Source: Avena insularis (Eukaryota > Streptophyta > Magnoliopsida > Poales > Poaceae). Taken from it: a stretch of DNA of 64,000 nt. A program made the position numbers and the translations under genes. Numbering within the stretch: the stretch's first letter is position 1; every line of letters starts with the position of its first letter. The notes beneath the pieces are model-generated. The model was not told the DNA's origin, searched no databases, and worked only from the letters and a program-made list of their open reading frames with translations. The stretch is from positions 160,432,149 through 160,496,148 of the forward strand of contig CM042697.1 of the NCBI GenBank assembly GCA_023614405.1. The letters run 5' to 3'. This document shows positions 11,084-23,045 of this stretch, piece after piece.

Positions 11084-12166
11084 ATGACTTCCCCAAGAAA
11101 CTCCAACATCAAGAATGGTGAAAACAACAACCAAGAGATGCACATGAGAGAACTCATAGTAACCCAAACCCAGTTAAACCAACTGACAAGTCAATTTTGG
11201 GCCAACAACAATGAGTTAGACCCAACCATGCAAAGGTTTATGGAAACCCAAACCCAATTATTGCAAAGGATGAAAAATGAAATGATCAACATGGGAGACA
11301 ACCCTTCCCAAGGAGTTTGTGACAACAATGATGTCAAGGATGATATTATAGAAGGAACTCAAGCTTGCAATATTTGTGGAGACATGGATCACACTTCCAA
11401 AGAGCATGAAGATCAATGCCCTAATTGTGAAGAGAAACATCCAACTAATCAATGCCCCGCATCTCAAGCTACTTGTTTCCTATGTGAAGTAAATAATCAT
11501 GTCCCTATCCAATGCCCCATCTATTCCATAGTTCAACAAAGGAAACAAGGTGGAGTGCATCAACAGTTTGTAAACCCCCATGAGGAAACAACTTCTACCA
11601 AGAAGGATGAAGACAAAGGAAAATCTCAGCTTGCAACTCCATGCACTATGACTCACCTTGATGGACAAAAGAGGAAACATATGTATTATCCAAGAAAAAG
11701 ATTAAGGAGACAAGGAGACTTTCCCACCTTTGAGGTGAGATATGAGGAGCATGAACTAGAAGAACTCCTAGCTTTGGAGAAACCCAAGAAAAAGAAGGAC
11801 AGAAGCCAAGTGCAATGTTGCAATTGCAAAGAGATGGGACACTATGCCAATGAATGTCCAGAGAAGAAGAATAAGTATAAGGAAATTAGCCAAGTGTGGT
11901 GCAACAACTGCAAAGAGCTAGGCCATTATGTATCAACTTGTCCACAGAAGATACGTGAAGAACTCAACCTTGTCATGTGTTACAATTGTGGTAACCAAGG
12001 ACATTATGCAAGCAACTGTCCAGAAAAGATGAAGTACAAGACCAACAAGCCTATGAAGGATCTCATCCCTTGTCACATGTTTCAAGTCTGGAAACAAAGG
12101 ACACTATGTACATGTCTGCCCAGAGAAGTTTCATCAAGATCCCAAGCAAGCCAAGATGTAATCTAG
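11084..12166 (+). CDS. Zinc-knuckle (CCHC) protein of element F
   Basis: An ORF of 360 residues. I start at ATG 11084; the frame is open further upstream, but the next possible start (11051) is TTG. The N-terminal part (about 20-70) is Gln-rich and helical, as in some gag N-termini. Knuckle-like motifs follow: CNIC at about 95, CPNC at about 112, CX2CX4HX4C at 131-144, then three regular CCHC knuckles at 245-258, 273-286 and 299-312. A basic stretch (KRKHMYYPRKRLRR, 196-209) could bind nucleic acid or act as a nuclear signal. The central gag core domain is not seen, so this may be a reduced nucleocapsid-like protein that binds RNA for packaging (inference). After about residue 330 the reading frame departs from a further knuckle visible in another frame, so the C-terminus looks frameshifted. 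Confidence 0.75.
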   Translation: MTSPRNSNIKNGENNNQEMHMRELIVTQTQLNQLTSQFWANNNELDPTMQRFMETQTQLLQRMKNEMINMGDNPSQGVCDNNDVKDDIIEGTQACNICGDMDHTSKEHEDQCPNCEEKHPTNQCPASQATCFLCEVNNHVPIQCPIYSIVQQRKQGGVHQQFVNPHEETTSTKKDEDKGKSQLATPCTMTHLDGQKRKHMYYPRKRLRRQGDFPTFEVRYEEHELEELLALEKPKKKKDRSQVQCCNCKEMGHYANECPEKKNKYKEISQVWCNNCKELGHYVSTCPQKIREELNLVMCYNCGNQGHYASNCPEKMKYKTNKPMKDLIPCHMFQVWKQRTLCTCLPREVSSRSQASQDVI

Positions 12167-12269
12167 TTGAGAACTTTTAAGGGTGGTAGTACCCTAGTTG
12201 CTTTGAGCCAACTTGTAACCCCTAGCCTTCCCAAATCTCGGGACGAGATTTCTTTTAAGGGTGGTAGCC
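12167..12269 (+). promoter_or_regulatory. 3' non-coding end and polypurine tract of element F
   Basis: The self-complementary CTCGGGACGAGATTT and the purine-rich TTTTAAGGGTGGTAGC lie just before the 3' LTR, which begins at 12270. The same arrangement precedes the LTRs of D1 (44073-44105) and E (50979-51017 on the - strand), linking F to the chromovirus group. Confidence 0.7.
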
Positions 12270-15200
12270 TATCACATCCCAAAATTTTCCAAATTTTGAA
12301 ATGTGAAAAATAAATAAACAAAATAAATAATTGTTGAAATTTAGGGTGAAAAGAAACTTTTTGATTCCAAATGGAAACTCAAAAACCCATCTTGAAACAA
12401 ACTTTGAATAAAGCTTGAATCCAACTAAATTCAAATCAAGTGAAATGCATTCTTCATAAATGCATCTTGAAATTTAAACACTTGGAAAATAAACCAAAAC
12501 CCTAAAACTCTATTGGGAGATTTCCAAGATATCTCTAAGACCATGGATTTGATCCATATAAAATTTGTCAACAAACATTTATAAATGATCAATAATGACA
12601 AATGGAAATATTATAAAACCATAGAAATTGATTTCATTCAATTTGGAACCATAGATAAAAAATTATGAATTTAGTAAGATAAGGAAATTGAATTTCCAAA
12701 GCTAATAAAACACCTATCTAAAAATCCATACCAAATGGTGAGCAAATAATCCTAAAAAGATTTAAAAGGATAAACAAATATTAAATAAAATTATACAAAT
12801 TGGAATCACCAACTTTGGATCTATAAATAAAAAGATATGGATTTTATAAGATAAAGAAAGAATTAATTAATAGGGAATATTTAAAAGCCAAATTAAAATT
12901 TGGCCTAATCCATAAGCAAATGGAATGAATATTCAAATAAAATAAAATGGCCTTAACCTAATTGTATTTATATTGGAATAAAGACATTTACCCAATTTAA
13001 ATGATTAATAGATCATATGAAAATATTTCAAATAAATCAAAATGAATTATTCAACACCCTTTTGAATAAATAAACCTACTGAAAAAGGTTTGGTAAAATT
13101 TAGAATTCAAATAGAGTTTTAAAACACATTTAAATTCTTTTTGAAATAAAGACAAATGTCTATTTATAAATATATAATAGACCCTAAAAGAATAAATGAA
13201 ATATTCTAAATTGGACTTTAGAATATGTTAATAAACAGTATTGAAATATGCCCAAGGTTTGGCAAAGATTTGAAATTCAAATGGTTGTTTGATTTGTTTG
13301 AACAAATTTAAAACTAAATAAAAGAAACAGAAAAAGATAAATAAATAGAACAAAAAAAATGAAAGCAGCCAGCCTAGCCCAACTAAGCCCAGCAGGCCCA
13401 TTTATTCTTCCCTGCAGAAAACGATTCATATCAAACGTTGAACCCGCACAGTCGATGATGTCTGGACCCCACCGTCCCCTCTCTCACTCGATGACAACGC
13501 AGGCCCACGCCACGTTGGCATCTTCTTCCCCATAGAGACGACCACACCCTCTCCCCCAGCCGTTTCTGTCGCCGTTTTCTCCGATTAAATTCGCGGTAAC
13601 GATGCCATTAAACCGTCCCCTGACCCTGTCCATTTCCCCTCGCTCACCCCTCCCTCTCGGCCATAGGGCTGCCTCGATTTCTCACTTGAACACTCCCTGC
13701 TCCGACGAGCTCTCCGAGCGATTCTGGCCGCTCCTCGCCGCCCCTTGCCTCCTAGTCCCCGCGAGCGTGTTCCTCATCGCCCCTGCACCTCTCAGCTTCC
13801 TTGGCTTGCCCGCGTGAGCACCGTAGCCTCGACTACGACGTCGACAATACCCCGTCGCCGTCTGCCTCCTCTCTGATGACAGAGGTAAATATCGACCGCC
13901 CCTCTCCCTCTCATGGACACACGCATAACCAGAATCATCATACGAAGCTAACGGTACCCTTCTCCTACCTTTCCGAGCCTTGTAGCGTCGCCAACATCGC
14001 TCGCCCGAGCACACCATCGCCAGGAGCTTCTCCGGCGAGCAATCCACGTTGACCCCGAGCGCCCCTTCGACAACCGCGGCATCGTTGAGCATCAGCACGC
14101 CACGACGACCCCGGTGAGCCTTTCCCCTGCCTCTTTTGCTTCCTGCATCGCCAGGAACACCACCGTCTGACCGCGCCGCCGCCACTCGTCGCCGCCAGCG
14201 CCGCCACTTTGTGGTCGAATAGATCAGGGCCATTCGATTTAGATCGGACGCGTAGAAACAGATGACTTAAGCGAAAGAGTAAGCACTGATCTGTGCCACA
14301 CGATTTCAGTTAGATCCAACACTCCGCAGCACTCGATCCAGCCGAACCGGTATGCTCCAATTTGATCGTGACGCGTGGCCCAGTCTGTTTTATAAAAACC
14401 AGAATAGAATCTATTAGATGTTTGAATTTGTAAATTGCATAACTCTAAATCCACACGTCCAAATTTGCAAATTTTATATCAATGGAATCAGCAAAACAAA
14501 CTCTATCCAACCATGCACTTTTTTAATGAATTGCTTCTGGTAGATTGATTGTTTTTACAGAAACTTGTGTAGCCATAATTTGAATATAAAAATTATTCTA
14601 GAAATATTTTTAAGGTAAAATCTTTGGTAAATGGAATGTTTTGAACCTACTGACCATATAAACCAACTTGTGTATTTAAAAGTGTATATTGTGAAGTTAA
14701 AGAATAAATCTTTGAATAAGAACATTTTAGTCAAATAAAAATATTGTTTATGTGTTAAAAGTGCTCTTTGAGTAAAACCTTTGGAAAATGATTAGATTTA
14801 AACTCTCTGACCCTAAGCACCAAGTTTTAGGATTTAAAAATTTATTTGATGAACCCTAGAAAAAAAATATTACTTTGTTTCAAGACAATTTAAACAACAT
14901 AAAATATTACTTAGGTATAAAAATGGTTTATAGGTAAAAAATTTTGCTAATGGTTTCAATATTAAACACTTGACCTTAAAACGCTAAAATTTGTGTTTTA
15001 AAATGTATTTTTCAAACACTAGAGATTATCACTTTGATTTAAATCATTACTAGCAAAACAAAAATGATTTAAAGTGGCCATTTTTCACTAACTTAATATC
15101 AAATGGTTTTACCACTTTTGTAAATGACCAATAGGTGTTTTCAAATGTTTATAACCTATTAGAAACCACTTTTCCAAATAAAACAATCTTTGGCATGTTT

Positions 15201-16625
15201 GCATGAATTACTTTGTTTTTATTATTCTATGTGATGATTGCTTGAATGGTAAATTGAATATTTGCTTGCTTCATTGAATTGTAGTGGAATTTGAAGAGTG
15301 TGACTATTGCAAGATCAAGGAGTGAACTTATATTATCTACCAAAAAGGCAAGTGGTGCTTCATACTTTTGTCCCATTATCTTCACTATGCATTAGTGATA
15401 TTTTTAAGTAGGACTTGCATGGAATTTTGCTAACTATAAACTATGCTATGGGAAATCCTAGTAGATGAAACCTTAGTAGAATTTTCCCTAAGTTAAGATT
15501 CCTACTACTATCATGCTTAGCTAAGCTAGTAGAAAACAAGGGTGGATTATATACATGCTATGGAATATTTCTAAGTCAAGGACTTGTGTTTTGTTTAATA
15601 AAACAACTAAGTGAATGAATCACCTGGGTGGAATGGAAAGAAAGGTTTGTGTCGAGTGGTTACACAAGTCCAGTATACTGGGGAAAACTTGGGCATCACC
15701 AAGTCCAGTATACTGGGGAAGACTTGGTATCTCACTTGTGGATTGCCACCCAGGAACAAAGAGATTTGAGATGTCAAATGTTGAGAAGCTTCAAGTGCAG
15801 CCACTTGGCATTATGGGCTCTGCCTGGATCATATAGGTTGCAATAACTTAGCCAAATGGACAGTTGGTGGTAGGGGATGATAGGTTGGAACGCGTCCATT
15901 CTTTTCTAAGGGAAGGCTTCTGAAAGATCTTGTCTCGATGCATGTCGAGTCTTGTGGGGAAAGTGCACCACCTCTGAAGAGTGTAAAATCTAAGTACTTA
16001 GCCATGTCCCTGGCAAATGAAAATTTGAGCATCAAGACATGGTAGCTATCAAGAATCTCCTCATCCCAATTTTCTGAGTAAAAACTTGTGGTTGAACAAG
16101 GGTTTAAGGATCACTAATTTCTATTGGGGGATGCCTTGGGTGATATTTTGCCAAACAAAAATTAGTGTTTTCAAATGAAAAGGAAAATCTATTTTGAGCA
16201 AAGCAAGCCTAAGCTCCACTTAGCCAAATGCATATAGATGTTAGATACCACTACTATACCATAGTGTCACTTGCCAATACAATTCAAATGTATTGACCCT
16301 TGTGGCTGTAACTTATTATGTTGCAGGTTTGTTTGATGTTAGTGAAGTGTGTTGATTAGGATTACAAGTCTACAACCAACATGATTGCATGTAGCACTTT
16401 GAAGATGAAGGACTCCATGCTATATAGTTGTTTCTGCTACATTGTAATGAGATAGCCAAATGAGCTATGTAAGATGTAATGAATTATTTTATTCCTGGTT
16501 ATAAAGTTGTATTATGACCCTTGTTTCTTGATATTACATCTTAACTGTGGATGCTAGCTATTGATCTGGGGACTAGCATTGTAAACACAGGGATCTCTAC
16601 CTTATTAAAGGTTGGGACCTCTACA
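12270..16625 (+). repeat. 3' LTR of element F
   Basis: Begins TATCACATCCC (second base changed from TG) and ends CCTCTACA. It is 4,356 bases long, collinear with 6003-10383, with scattered substitutions and small indels. It has the GC island (about 13370-14280), the donor-like CCGGTGAGCC (14111-14120), the duplicated palindrome and the conserved block (about 15958-16030). The long GC-rich reading frames in the island are not shared intact with the other LTR and are not called as genes. Confidence 0.93.
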
Positions 16626-16630
16626 CCATC

Positions 16631-17083
16631 AAAGTAGTGAGCATGATCAAAATATCTATGCTAAAAAAAGGGGAAGATAAAAAGAAGAAAAGAACAAAAT
16701 ATATATGCATAGACATACAAATTCAAAAGAAGGAAAGAGAGAGAAGCTATCAAAAGAATCAATAGTAGAAGAAAAGAAAAATTGATCATGAATCTTCATT
16801 ACTAAACCAAGTGCTCAATATTTCTAAACGCAATGATTATATGATATGTTGAATTACTAGGAGCTTCTTATAATTTCATTAATACTAGAGAAGGTGTGGA
16901 AGCCTCTAAGTCATGTAATGTGTAAGGGTATGATAATACCCCCGACGCTTCTTTGCATCTGATGTTCTATTCCTGTTTCAATTTTTTGCCTCATTTATTG
17001 TAAAAAATCATGTCTCATGAACATGATATTGTCCATAAGACACCATCTTACTCGAGGACGAGCAAGAGCCTAGCTTGGGGAGT
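16631..17083 (+). other. 3' internal DNA and polypurine tract of element A
   Basis: Resumes element A after F (right TSD CCATC at 16626-16630). A-rich and non-coding to about 16780. It ends in CGAGGACGAGCAAGAGCC and TAGCTTGGGGAGT, the purine-rich second-strand primer site before the LTR; element B has a very similar tract before 28680. Confidence 0.75.
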
Positions 17084-18534
17084 TGATGAGTCCAAAATTG
17101 AAGCATATTTACCTTTTGTTTTGCATAAATAGAGTAGGGATCTTTGTATTTCATTGTGTTCGTGCACACCTTTTTGTCTTTATTTCAACAAGATCCCAAA
17201 TCATCAAGTATATTCTGAAAATATCAATTAGATCTGTCATATTGTACTATAATATGATATTTTTAAGTGATAAAAGTCATTTTATGGATTTACCTTCGCT
17301 CCTGGGAAAATACCAATCAAGGAGAGTCAACTTGTGCCGATAATGACCTGCAATATAGGCGGGGCGTGCCTGTACCGTCCTTCCATACTAGGTGCAGTCG
17401 GGAACGCCTCGTTAAATACTTTCTCATGGCGAAGATGACAGGAGGATACGACATTCACAACCAGGAGAAACCACGAAAAACCACATCTGAAAGGGATCTG
17501 AAGGAGGAACTTGGCTCGAGATAAATCCATGCTAATCCACAAATCATTGGAGGGAAACGCATCACCCCCTTCATCATCAACTATTGCATCTACATCACCA
17601 CCATTACCCCCATCCTTCATCCAGTAGATCTTGTTGTAATTCTAGACCCAATTGTGGTTTGCACTAGATCTATTTCAGTACTTTCCTCCATCCATTTGAT
17701 TATGATGATGTTGTTGATTGCTTCCATGTGTGAGTAGTTCCTTTTTCTTGGGGAGATGGAGAAACCCTAGCACTATTATGAATTTGCAATAAAGATGATC
17801 TATTCTTGTGTCCATATGACTTGCCGGTCTATGATTGATTTATGATTTGTGTTTGATCTGTCTCTTTAGATGGTGTGTGAAAGTCAACCACATACCATTT
17901 TCCCTCGGGACTAAAGGGAGGGAGAAAACCCTTTGGACGTGCTTTGGGATCATACCCGTAATGGCCGCGTGACAGATTGGCGTCGGCTCGTGAATTATGC
18001 GGTCAAAGGGGGAATAAAGAGGTACTCCCTAAGATAATTACGATATCCACGGGAAAACCCTTAATTGCGGTGGTCTGTATGAGTGACTGCTCTCAGGCAT
18101 CGCAGTGGTTATTTAGAGGTGACCTCACTCTTGGCTCAACAAAGTGGCTTCCTACGAGCCTTGTAGTGAACATCTTATTATGGAGCTCTCTCCATATATT
18201 TCATGACACAAGAAGTATGTTATCTTAAATTATTAATAATGACAACACCATTCTAGAGGAGTATCCTACATCCCCGAGAACGTTTTAGCCCTATTGCATT
18301 CCAACACGCTTTAATACAATCTTGTTACTTGATTTCTTTTAATTGTTTTAATTACTTTTCTGCACACAACCAAAAACTTTTCAAACACTATTTACTTGAG
18401 ATCAAAGGCAACTTACAAGTATCCTTTGGTAGATAGTGAAGAGGGGCATTAAGAACTTTACCAATATCTCTCTGTGGGTTCGATATCTTTACTTCAAAAC
18501 TAGCTACAATCGATCTGTGCACTTGCAGTCATCA
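17084..18534 (+). repeat. 3' LTR of element A
   Basis: Starts TGATGAGTCC and ends GCAGTCATCA, so the termini form a 6 bp inverted repeat (TGATGA/TCATCA). Length 1,451 bases. Bases 17461-18110 match 1-650. No convincing TATA box was seen. Confidence 0.85.
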
Positions 18535-18539
18535 ATAAG

Positions 18540-19560
18540 GTTGTTCGATGCCTCTTCCATTTAGTCAGGCTGCTAGGTCCCACATGTCTGCCTCTCATTA
18601 GAAGAATCCTATGTCTGATGGAATTTTTCTCCTTCCCTGTTCCGAACTTGACAGTGTTGCTTGATGCATCTGCCGTTTAATCCGGCTGCTTGGGCCACGA
18701 GTCATCCTCACACTAGAAGAAACGTGTGCATGATGGATTTTTTTCCTTGGCTCATGGCTCCCTGAATTGAGCTCGGTAACGTTGATCGATCTATCTGTCA
18801 TTAATTACGCTGTTGGGTCCCACATGTTAGCCTCTCATTAGAAAAATCGTGTGTATTATGGAATTTTTTCCTTCGCTCCCGCTGCCATGTTCTGAACCTG
18901 ATAGCGCTGCTAGATGCAGCTACTGTTTAATCATGCAGCTGGACCCCATATGTCATCCTATCATTAGAAGAAACATGTGTATGATGAATTTTTTCCTTGG
19001 CTCATGCCACCCTGATTTGAACTTGATAACGTTGCTCGATCTATCTATCGTTTAGTCATGCTACTAGGTCCACCATGTCAGCCTCTCATTAGATGAGTTG
19101 TGTGTATGATGAAATTTTTTCCTTTGCCAACGCTACCCTATTCTAAACTTGATAGCGCTGCTAGATGCATCTACCGTTTAATCATGCAGCAGGCCCCACA
19201 TGTCATCCTCTCATTAGAAGAAACATATGTATGATGGATTTTTTCCTTGCCTCATGCCTCCGTGTTAACTTGATAGCGTTGCTCACTGAATCCGCCATTT
19301 ATTTAGCCTGGTGGGTCCCTTATGTCAGCCTCACATTAGAAGAATCGTGCGTATATGATAGATTTTTTCTCTAGTACTACCCTGTTCCGAACTAGATAGT
19401 GTTGTTCAACAAATCTGTCGTTTGATCACGCTGCTGGGTCTCACATGTCAGCATCTCATTAGAAGAAACGTGTTCATGTTGGACTTTTTTGTCGCTCGTG
19501 CCTCCCTTATTCGAACTGGCAACATTGCTCGATGTAGCATATAAGGTCTTTTTTTGGCCC
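18540..19560 (+). repeat. Tandem array of about 124 bp monomers with dimeric order
   Basis: The anchor CATTAG (once CACTAG) occurs at 18596, 18711, 18836, 18962, 19087, 19212, 19334 and 19457, spaced 115-126 bases. Monomers alternate between two types: one with AGCGCTGCTAGATGCA, the other with TTCCTTGGCTCATG and AACGTTGCTCGAT. The true unit is therefore a dimer of about 248 bp. Each monomer carries a form of GGTCCCACATGTCAGCCTC. No coding function is apparent. Confidence 0.85.
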
Positions 19561-20640
19561 CCTCTGTTCTTCTGACCTTGGTCCGTTGCTGGGTCCTAGA
19601 TGTCAGCAACCTATGTGCAGGAAACGTGTGTATGCTGGATCCCAGATGTCAGCCTCTATATGAAGGAAACATGTGTATGCTGGACTTTTTTTGGGTCGAG
19701 TCTATAGTTCTGACCTTGGCAACATTGCTAGATGCAGCATCAGTTTATCTAGGTCCCAGGTATCAGCTTTTTTCTTAAAAATGGTAATCTATACTCTGTT
19801 GTTGGGTCCCACATGTCAGTCTTAGTATATAATAAAATAAATTATCACGACCACTATTTTGACCTTGGTACGTTGCTAGGTCCCACATGAGAGCCTTCTA
19901 TGTACATGAAACATGTCCATGCTGGGTCCCACATGTTAGCCTCTATTTGAAAAAAATATGTGTATATATGTTGCACTATTTTTTTGGGTCGAGTCCATTC
20001 TAGATGCAGCAGCAGTTTATCTGGGTCCTAGATATCAGCCTCAAAATACACAAATTATTAAGCTATACTCCGGTGTTGGATCCCACATGTCAGCCTTAGT
20101 AGATAATAACAGAAATTACCACGACCACTATTTTGACCTTGGTATGTTGCTAGATCCCACATGTCAGCCTTATCTGTGCAGGAAACATGTCTATGATGGG
20201 TCCCATATGACTCTCTTTGAAAGAAACATGTGTACATATGTTGGACTATTTTTTTGGGTTGAGTCCATGCTAGATGCAGCAGAAGTTTATCTGGATCCTA
20301 GATGTCAGCCTCAGAGTTCAAAAATGTTAATCTATACTCTATTGCAGGGTCCCACATGTCAGCCTTAGTATATAATAACAAAAATTGCCACGACAACTAT
20401 TTTGACCTGGGTCCGTTGCTGGGTCCTACATGTTGGTGTTCCCTGTGCAGGAAACGTGTCTATGCTGGTTTGCACATGCCAGCCTCTATTCGAAAGAAAC
20501 GTGGTATATATATTGGACTATTTTTTTGGGTCGAGTCCGCCGTTCTGATCTTGGCAACATTGCTAGATGCAGCATAAGTTTATCTGGATCCTAGATGTTA
20601 GCCTCAGAGTATAAAAAAGTTGACTCTATAATAACACAAA
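19561..20640 (+). repeat. Tandem array of about 271 bp units, related to the preceding array
   Basis: The marker GGGTCGAGTC (once GGGTTGAGTC) recurs at 19693, 19986, 20256 and 20528 (spacing 293, 270, 272). Each unit contains two or three GGTCCCACATGTCAGCC phrases and a CACGACCACTATTTTGACC phrase. The shared phrase links it to the shorter monomers on its left. ORFs across it are short and change between copies. Confidence 0.8.
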
Positions 20641-21259
20641 TTTCCTCGAATTTGAACTCGAGACCTCAGCAGCGGTCAACTGCGTGCCTTGCCACTATGA
20701 AAGAAACAGTTAATACAATAGAATCATTAAACGGTACTGCTATAACTTACGAATTTGCCTCCTTAAAAAGACTTTGTTTGACCATGTTTATCTCCCATAA
20801 AATAATAAGGCGTCCCTCCTAGCAGCTAAACTAAAAACTGCTACATAATGCAGTAGTTTTTACACAAAAATGCCACATAATGGAGTAGTTTCTTAAAAAC
20901 ATAGATAGGTAGAGTTTTTTTAAAAAAATTGAGAGGTGGGGGGCAATGCCCAAAAGTCCTAATTAAAAAGAGTTTGGCTATTCATGGGATGCTCTACATG
21001 GGCTATACTCCATAGGCTATTTTCCATGGGATCCTTTCTCAAATTTCACTAGGCTATGCTTAGTAGTCCCATGAGCTCCATGGGCTCCATGCTCAAATTT
21101 CTCTGGGCTATGACCAGCAATCCCCTGACCCCTAAAAAGTCGAATTTGGATATTCTAGGCTAAAGAGGTGCCAAATGGGCTTAGATTTCTTATCTCCTGG
21201 TATATAAAAATTGCATTGTGTTGTGGCTTGGCCAGATTCGAAACAAACACCTCTGAGAG
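20641..21259 (+). other. Unassigned AT-rich DNA
   Basis: No gene or mobile element recognised. A short stretch at about 20970-21120 repeats phrases such as CTCCATGGGCT and CTCAAATTTC, suggesting local duplication. Confidence 0.5.
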
Positions 21260-22560
21260 GGACAGAAAAGAACGATAATTATTTTGGATATTCAAGTAAA
21301 TTTTAGTAGCATGGAATAAGATAGAAAAATTATCGACAGATTCGTAGTTCATATTCAGCAACACTTGACCAATTCAGCAACATTTCAAAGTGAGCGATTC
21401 AGTAATAGAGACATTGAAATAAAATAGCAGTACAGAGAGAACCAGTTCTTGTTTCAGCTCTAAAACCTTATCGCGCGATCAGTTTGCTCTTTTCTCCAAA
21501 CACACTCGACCATTGGAGCATGCAAAACTGACAATCAAGTCTGATTTGAGTACCTTATTCTCACATCAATGCATGTGTGACCCCCGTATGCAACCCAAAA
21601 TGTCCAAGTCTCATCTAGATTGTGACAAGGCCATGTTTCAAAAGAAAAGCAAGACTATCTACCGCCCTTGATTTAAACAACTACCAGTACATCAGTATTA
21701 GTTCCACAAAATGCTTTAGTAATAACAAGGACGAAACAATTGAGAGATTTAGTAGCTTTTCTTCTTGAAATTCAATAGTAGTATAGAGAGAGTGAGTTCT
21801 TGTTCCATATCAAAAAACCTTGGCGCACGATCATTTTGCCCTGTTCTCCGAACATACTATTGGAACAAGCAAAACTGACGATCAAGATTTCTTCTATGTG
21901 AATACATCCTCCTTAGGTCAATGCTTGTGAGACCCCTATATGCAACCCAAAATGCCCAAGACACATCTAGATAATTGTGACAATGCTAAGTTTCAAAAGA
22001 AAAGCAAGACAATCTGCTGCACTTGATATAAACAAGTATTCCAATTATATCACAGTTAGTTGTACAAAATATTGTACTAATAGTAACGACAGAACATTTG
22101 ATAGATTTAGCAAGTACAAAATAAGACCGAAAAAATATCGATAGATTCCGAGTTCATATTCAGTAGCATCACAAACTGACCGATTAGTAGTACACAAACA
22201 ATGACCAAAAGAATTGTTAGATTCAGCAATGCACACATTGAAATTCAATAGATGTAGCAAGGCCTGATTCAAAAGGAAAGTGAGACCATATTTTGCAGTC
22301 GATAGGTCGATCTAAACAAGTATCAGTACATGGCTATTACTGCAAATAGATTAGCAGAGGAAGAACTCCATATAAAATACTCAGAAATCCTTAAGCTAGG
22401 AACCACATTCCCCAAAATGTTAAGTACCAGTACATATAGTACAGTAGGTATTACTACAAAATACATTAGCAGTAGGTAAACTCCATAAAAAATACTCCTA
22501 AAACTAATAAGAACATGTAGTAAGTCTTTCTAGCAGTGCAAATACTCCAACGAACATTTA
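21260..22560 (+). repeat. Degenerate segmental repeats, period about 350 bp
   Basis: Two diverged direct copies align with AGTTCTTGTT at 21444 and 21795 (351 bases apart) and TGCAACCCAAAATG at about 21590 and 21940. A third, incomplete copy begins at about 22091 (matching about 21258-21420). Later bases to 22560 contain shorter echoes such as AGTACCAGTACAT. No coding function was found. Confidence 0.6.
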
Positions 22561-22639
22561 GATGTGTTTATCTCACTCATAAATATTGTCAATACGAAGA
22601 CGGTATTCCAGGGTGAACACCGACGGTCAACGAGCAACC

Positions 22640-23045
22640 ATGTGCGACATCAGCAATAGCAGGAGCCACTACGGCTCATCGAATGGTACACTGTCTGGTG
22701 ACGTGGTGCTCTCCAGCATGCATAGCCCAAATTTTTTGAAACTTCTACCCTCAATCATGGTGGACGACCAAAAGTTCACCAGGTACTGAGGCGACAAGCA
22801 CGCCATCGACATGACGCATACTGAGGCGGCGTGTTTCTGGGTCTTCTCTATAGCGATTGTTTTGCCGACGATGGTACTGATGAGGAACCATTGTCCTGAT
22901 GGCATCTTCGGCCGCAGCCAAAATAACTCTTAACCAGTCACGTGTCAGCCGGCGAGAGTGGCTGTTGGAGCTGGTCCTGGAATTTTCTTCTTCTCCATAG
23001 GGACAATAACGCTGAGTCGTATCCCTGCAGAGTCTTACTTCAGCA
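22640..23045 (-). other. Possible left part of retroelement C, with an open reading frame fragment
   Basis: The flank of B's 5' LTR, ending in the TSD copy CAGCA (23041-23045). If B is removed, this joins 30242 onward, so it could be the distal internal region of element C. On the - strand a frame of 78 codons runs 22905-22669 (segments such as QWFLISTIVGKT and ACLSPQYLVNFW), GC-richer than its surroundings. I do not recognise it; a captured gene fragment or part of C are both possible. Confidence 0.35.

Larger units (their letters stand above)
6003..16625 (+). mobile_element. Element F: LARD-like non-autonomous LTR retrotransposon with about 4.4 kb LTRs
   Basis: LTRs at 6003-10383 and 12270-16625 flank only 1,886 bases of internal DNA. 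A perfect TSD, CCATC, lies at 5998-6002 and 16626-16630. PBS TGGTATCAGAGC (initiator Met tRNA type) is at 10386-10397 and a polypurine tract precedes 12270. The only ORF encodes a zinc-knuckle protein; protease, RT, RNase H and integrase are absent, so it must depend on enzymes from another element. About 4 differences in a 240-base LTR comparison (9361-9600 against 15605-15840) suggest a recent insertion. Its LTR start and end of internal DNA resemble those of the chromovirus D1, a possible helper (inference). Confidence 0.93.
1..18534 (+). mobile_element. Element A: old Athila-like Ty3/gypsy retrotransposon, host of element F
   Basis: The window opens inside the 5' LTR: positions 1-650 align with 17461-18110 of the 3' LTR (17084-18534). 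Between them lie gag, protease, RT and RNase H remnants (743-4149), an extra 3' ORF (4869-5597) and a polypurine-type tract ending at 17083. No integrase is recognisable. RT wording and domain order suggest the Athila lineage of Ty3/gypsy (family knowledge; clade not tested). About 14 differences in the first 190 aligned LTR bases make it the most diverged LTR pair here, so probably the oldest. Element F (6003-16625) interrupts it. The expected 5 bp TSD after the 3' LTR would be ATAAG (18535-18539); its partner is outside the window. Confidence 0.85.

Noticed and set aside
13682..14233. 183-codon - strand ORF in the F 3' LTR
   Set aside because: The 5' LTR copy (7591-7990) is broken differently; it overlaps the putative promoter leader and shows no domain.
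18540..20640. CRISPR-like reading of the direct repeats
   Set aside because: Repeats are long, contiguous and diverged without unique spacers, and the rest of the window is plant retrotransposon DNA.
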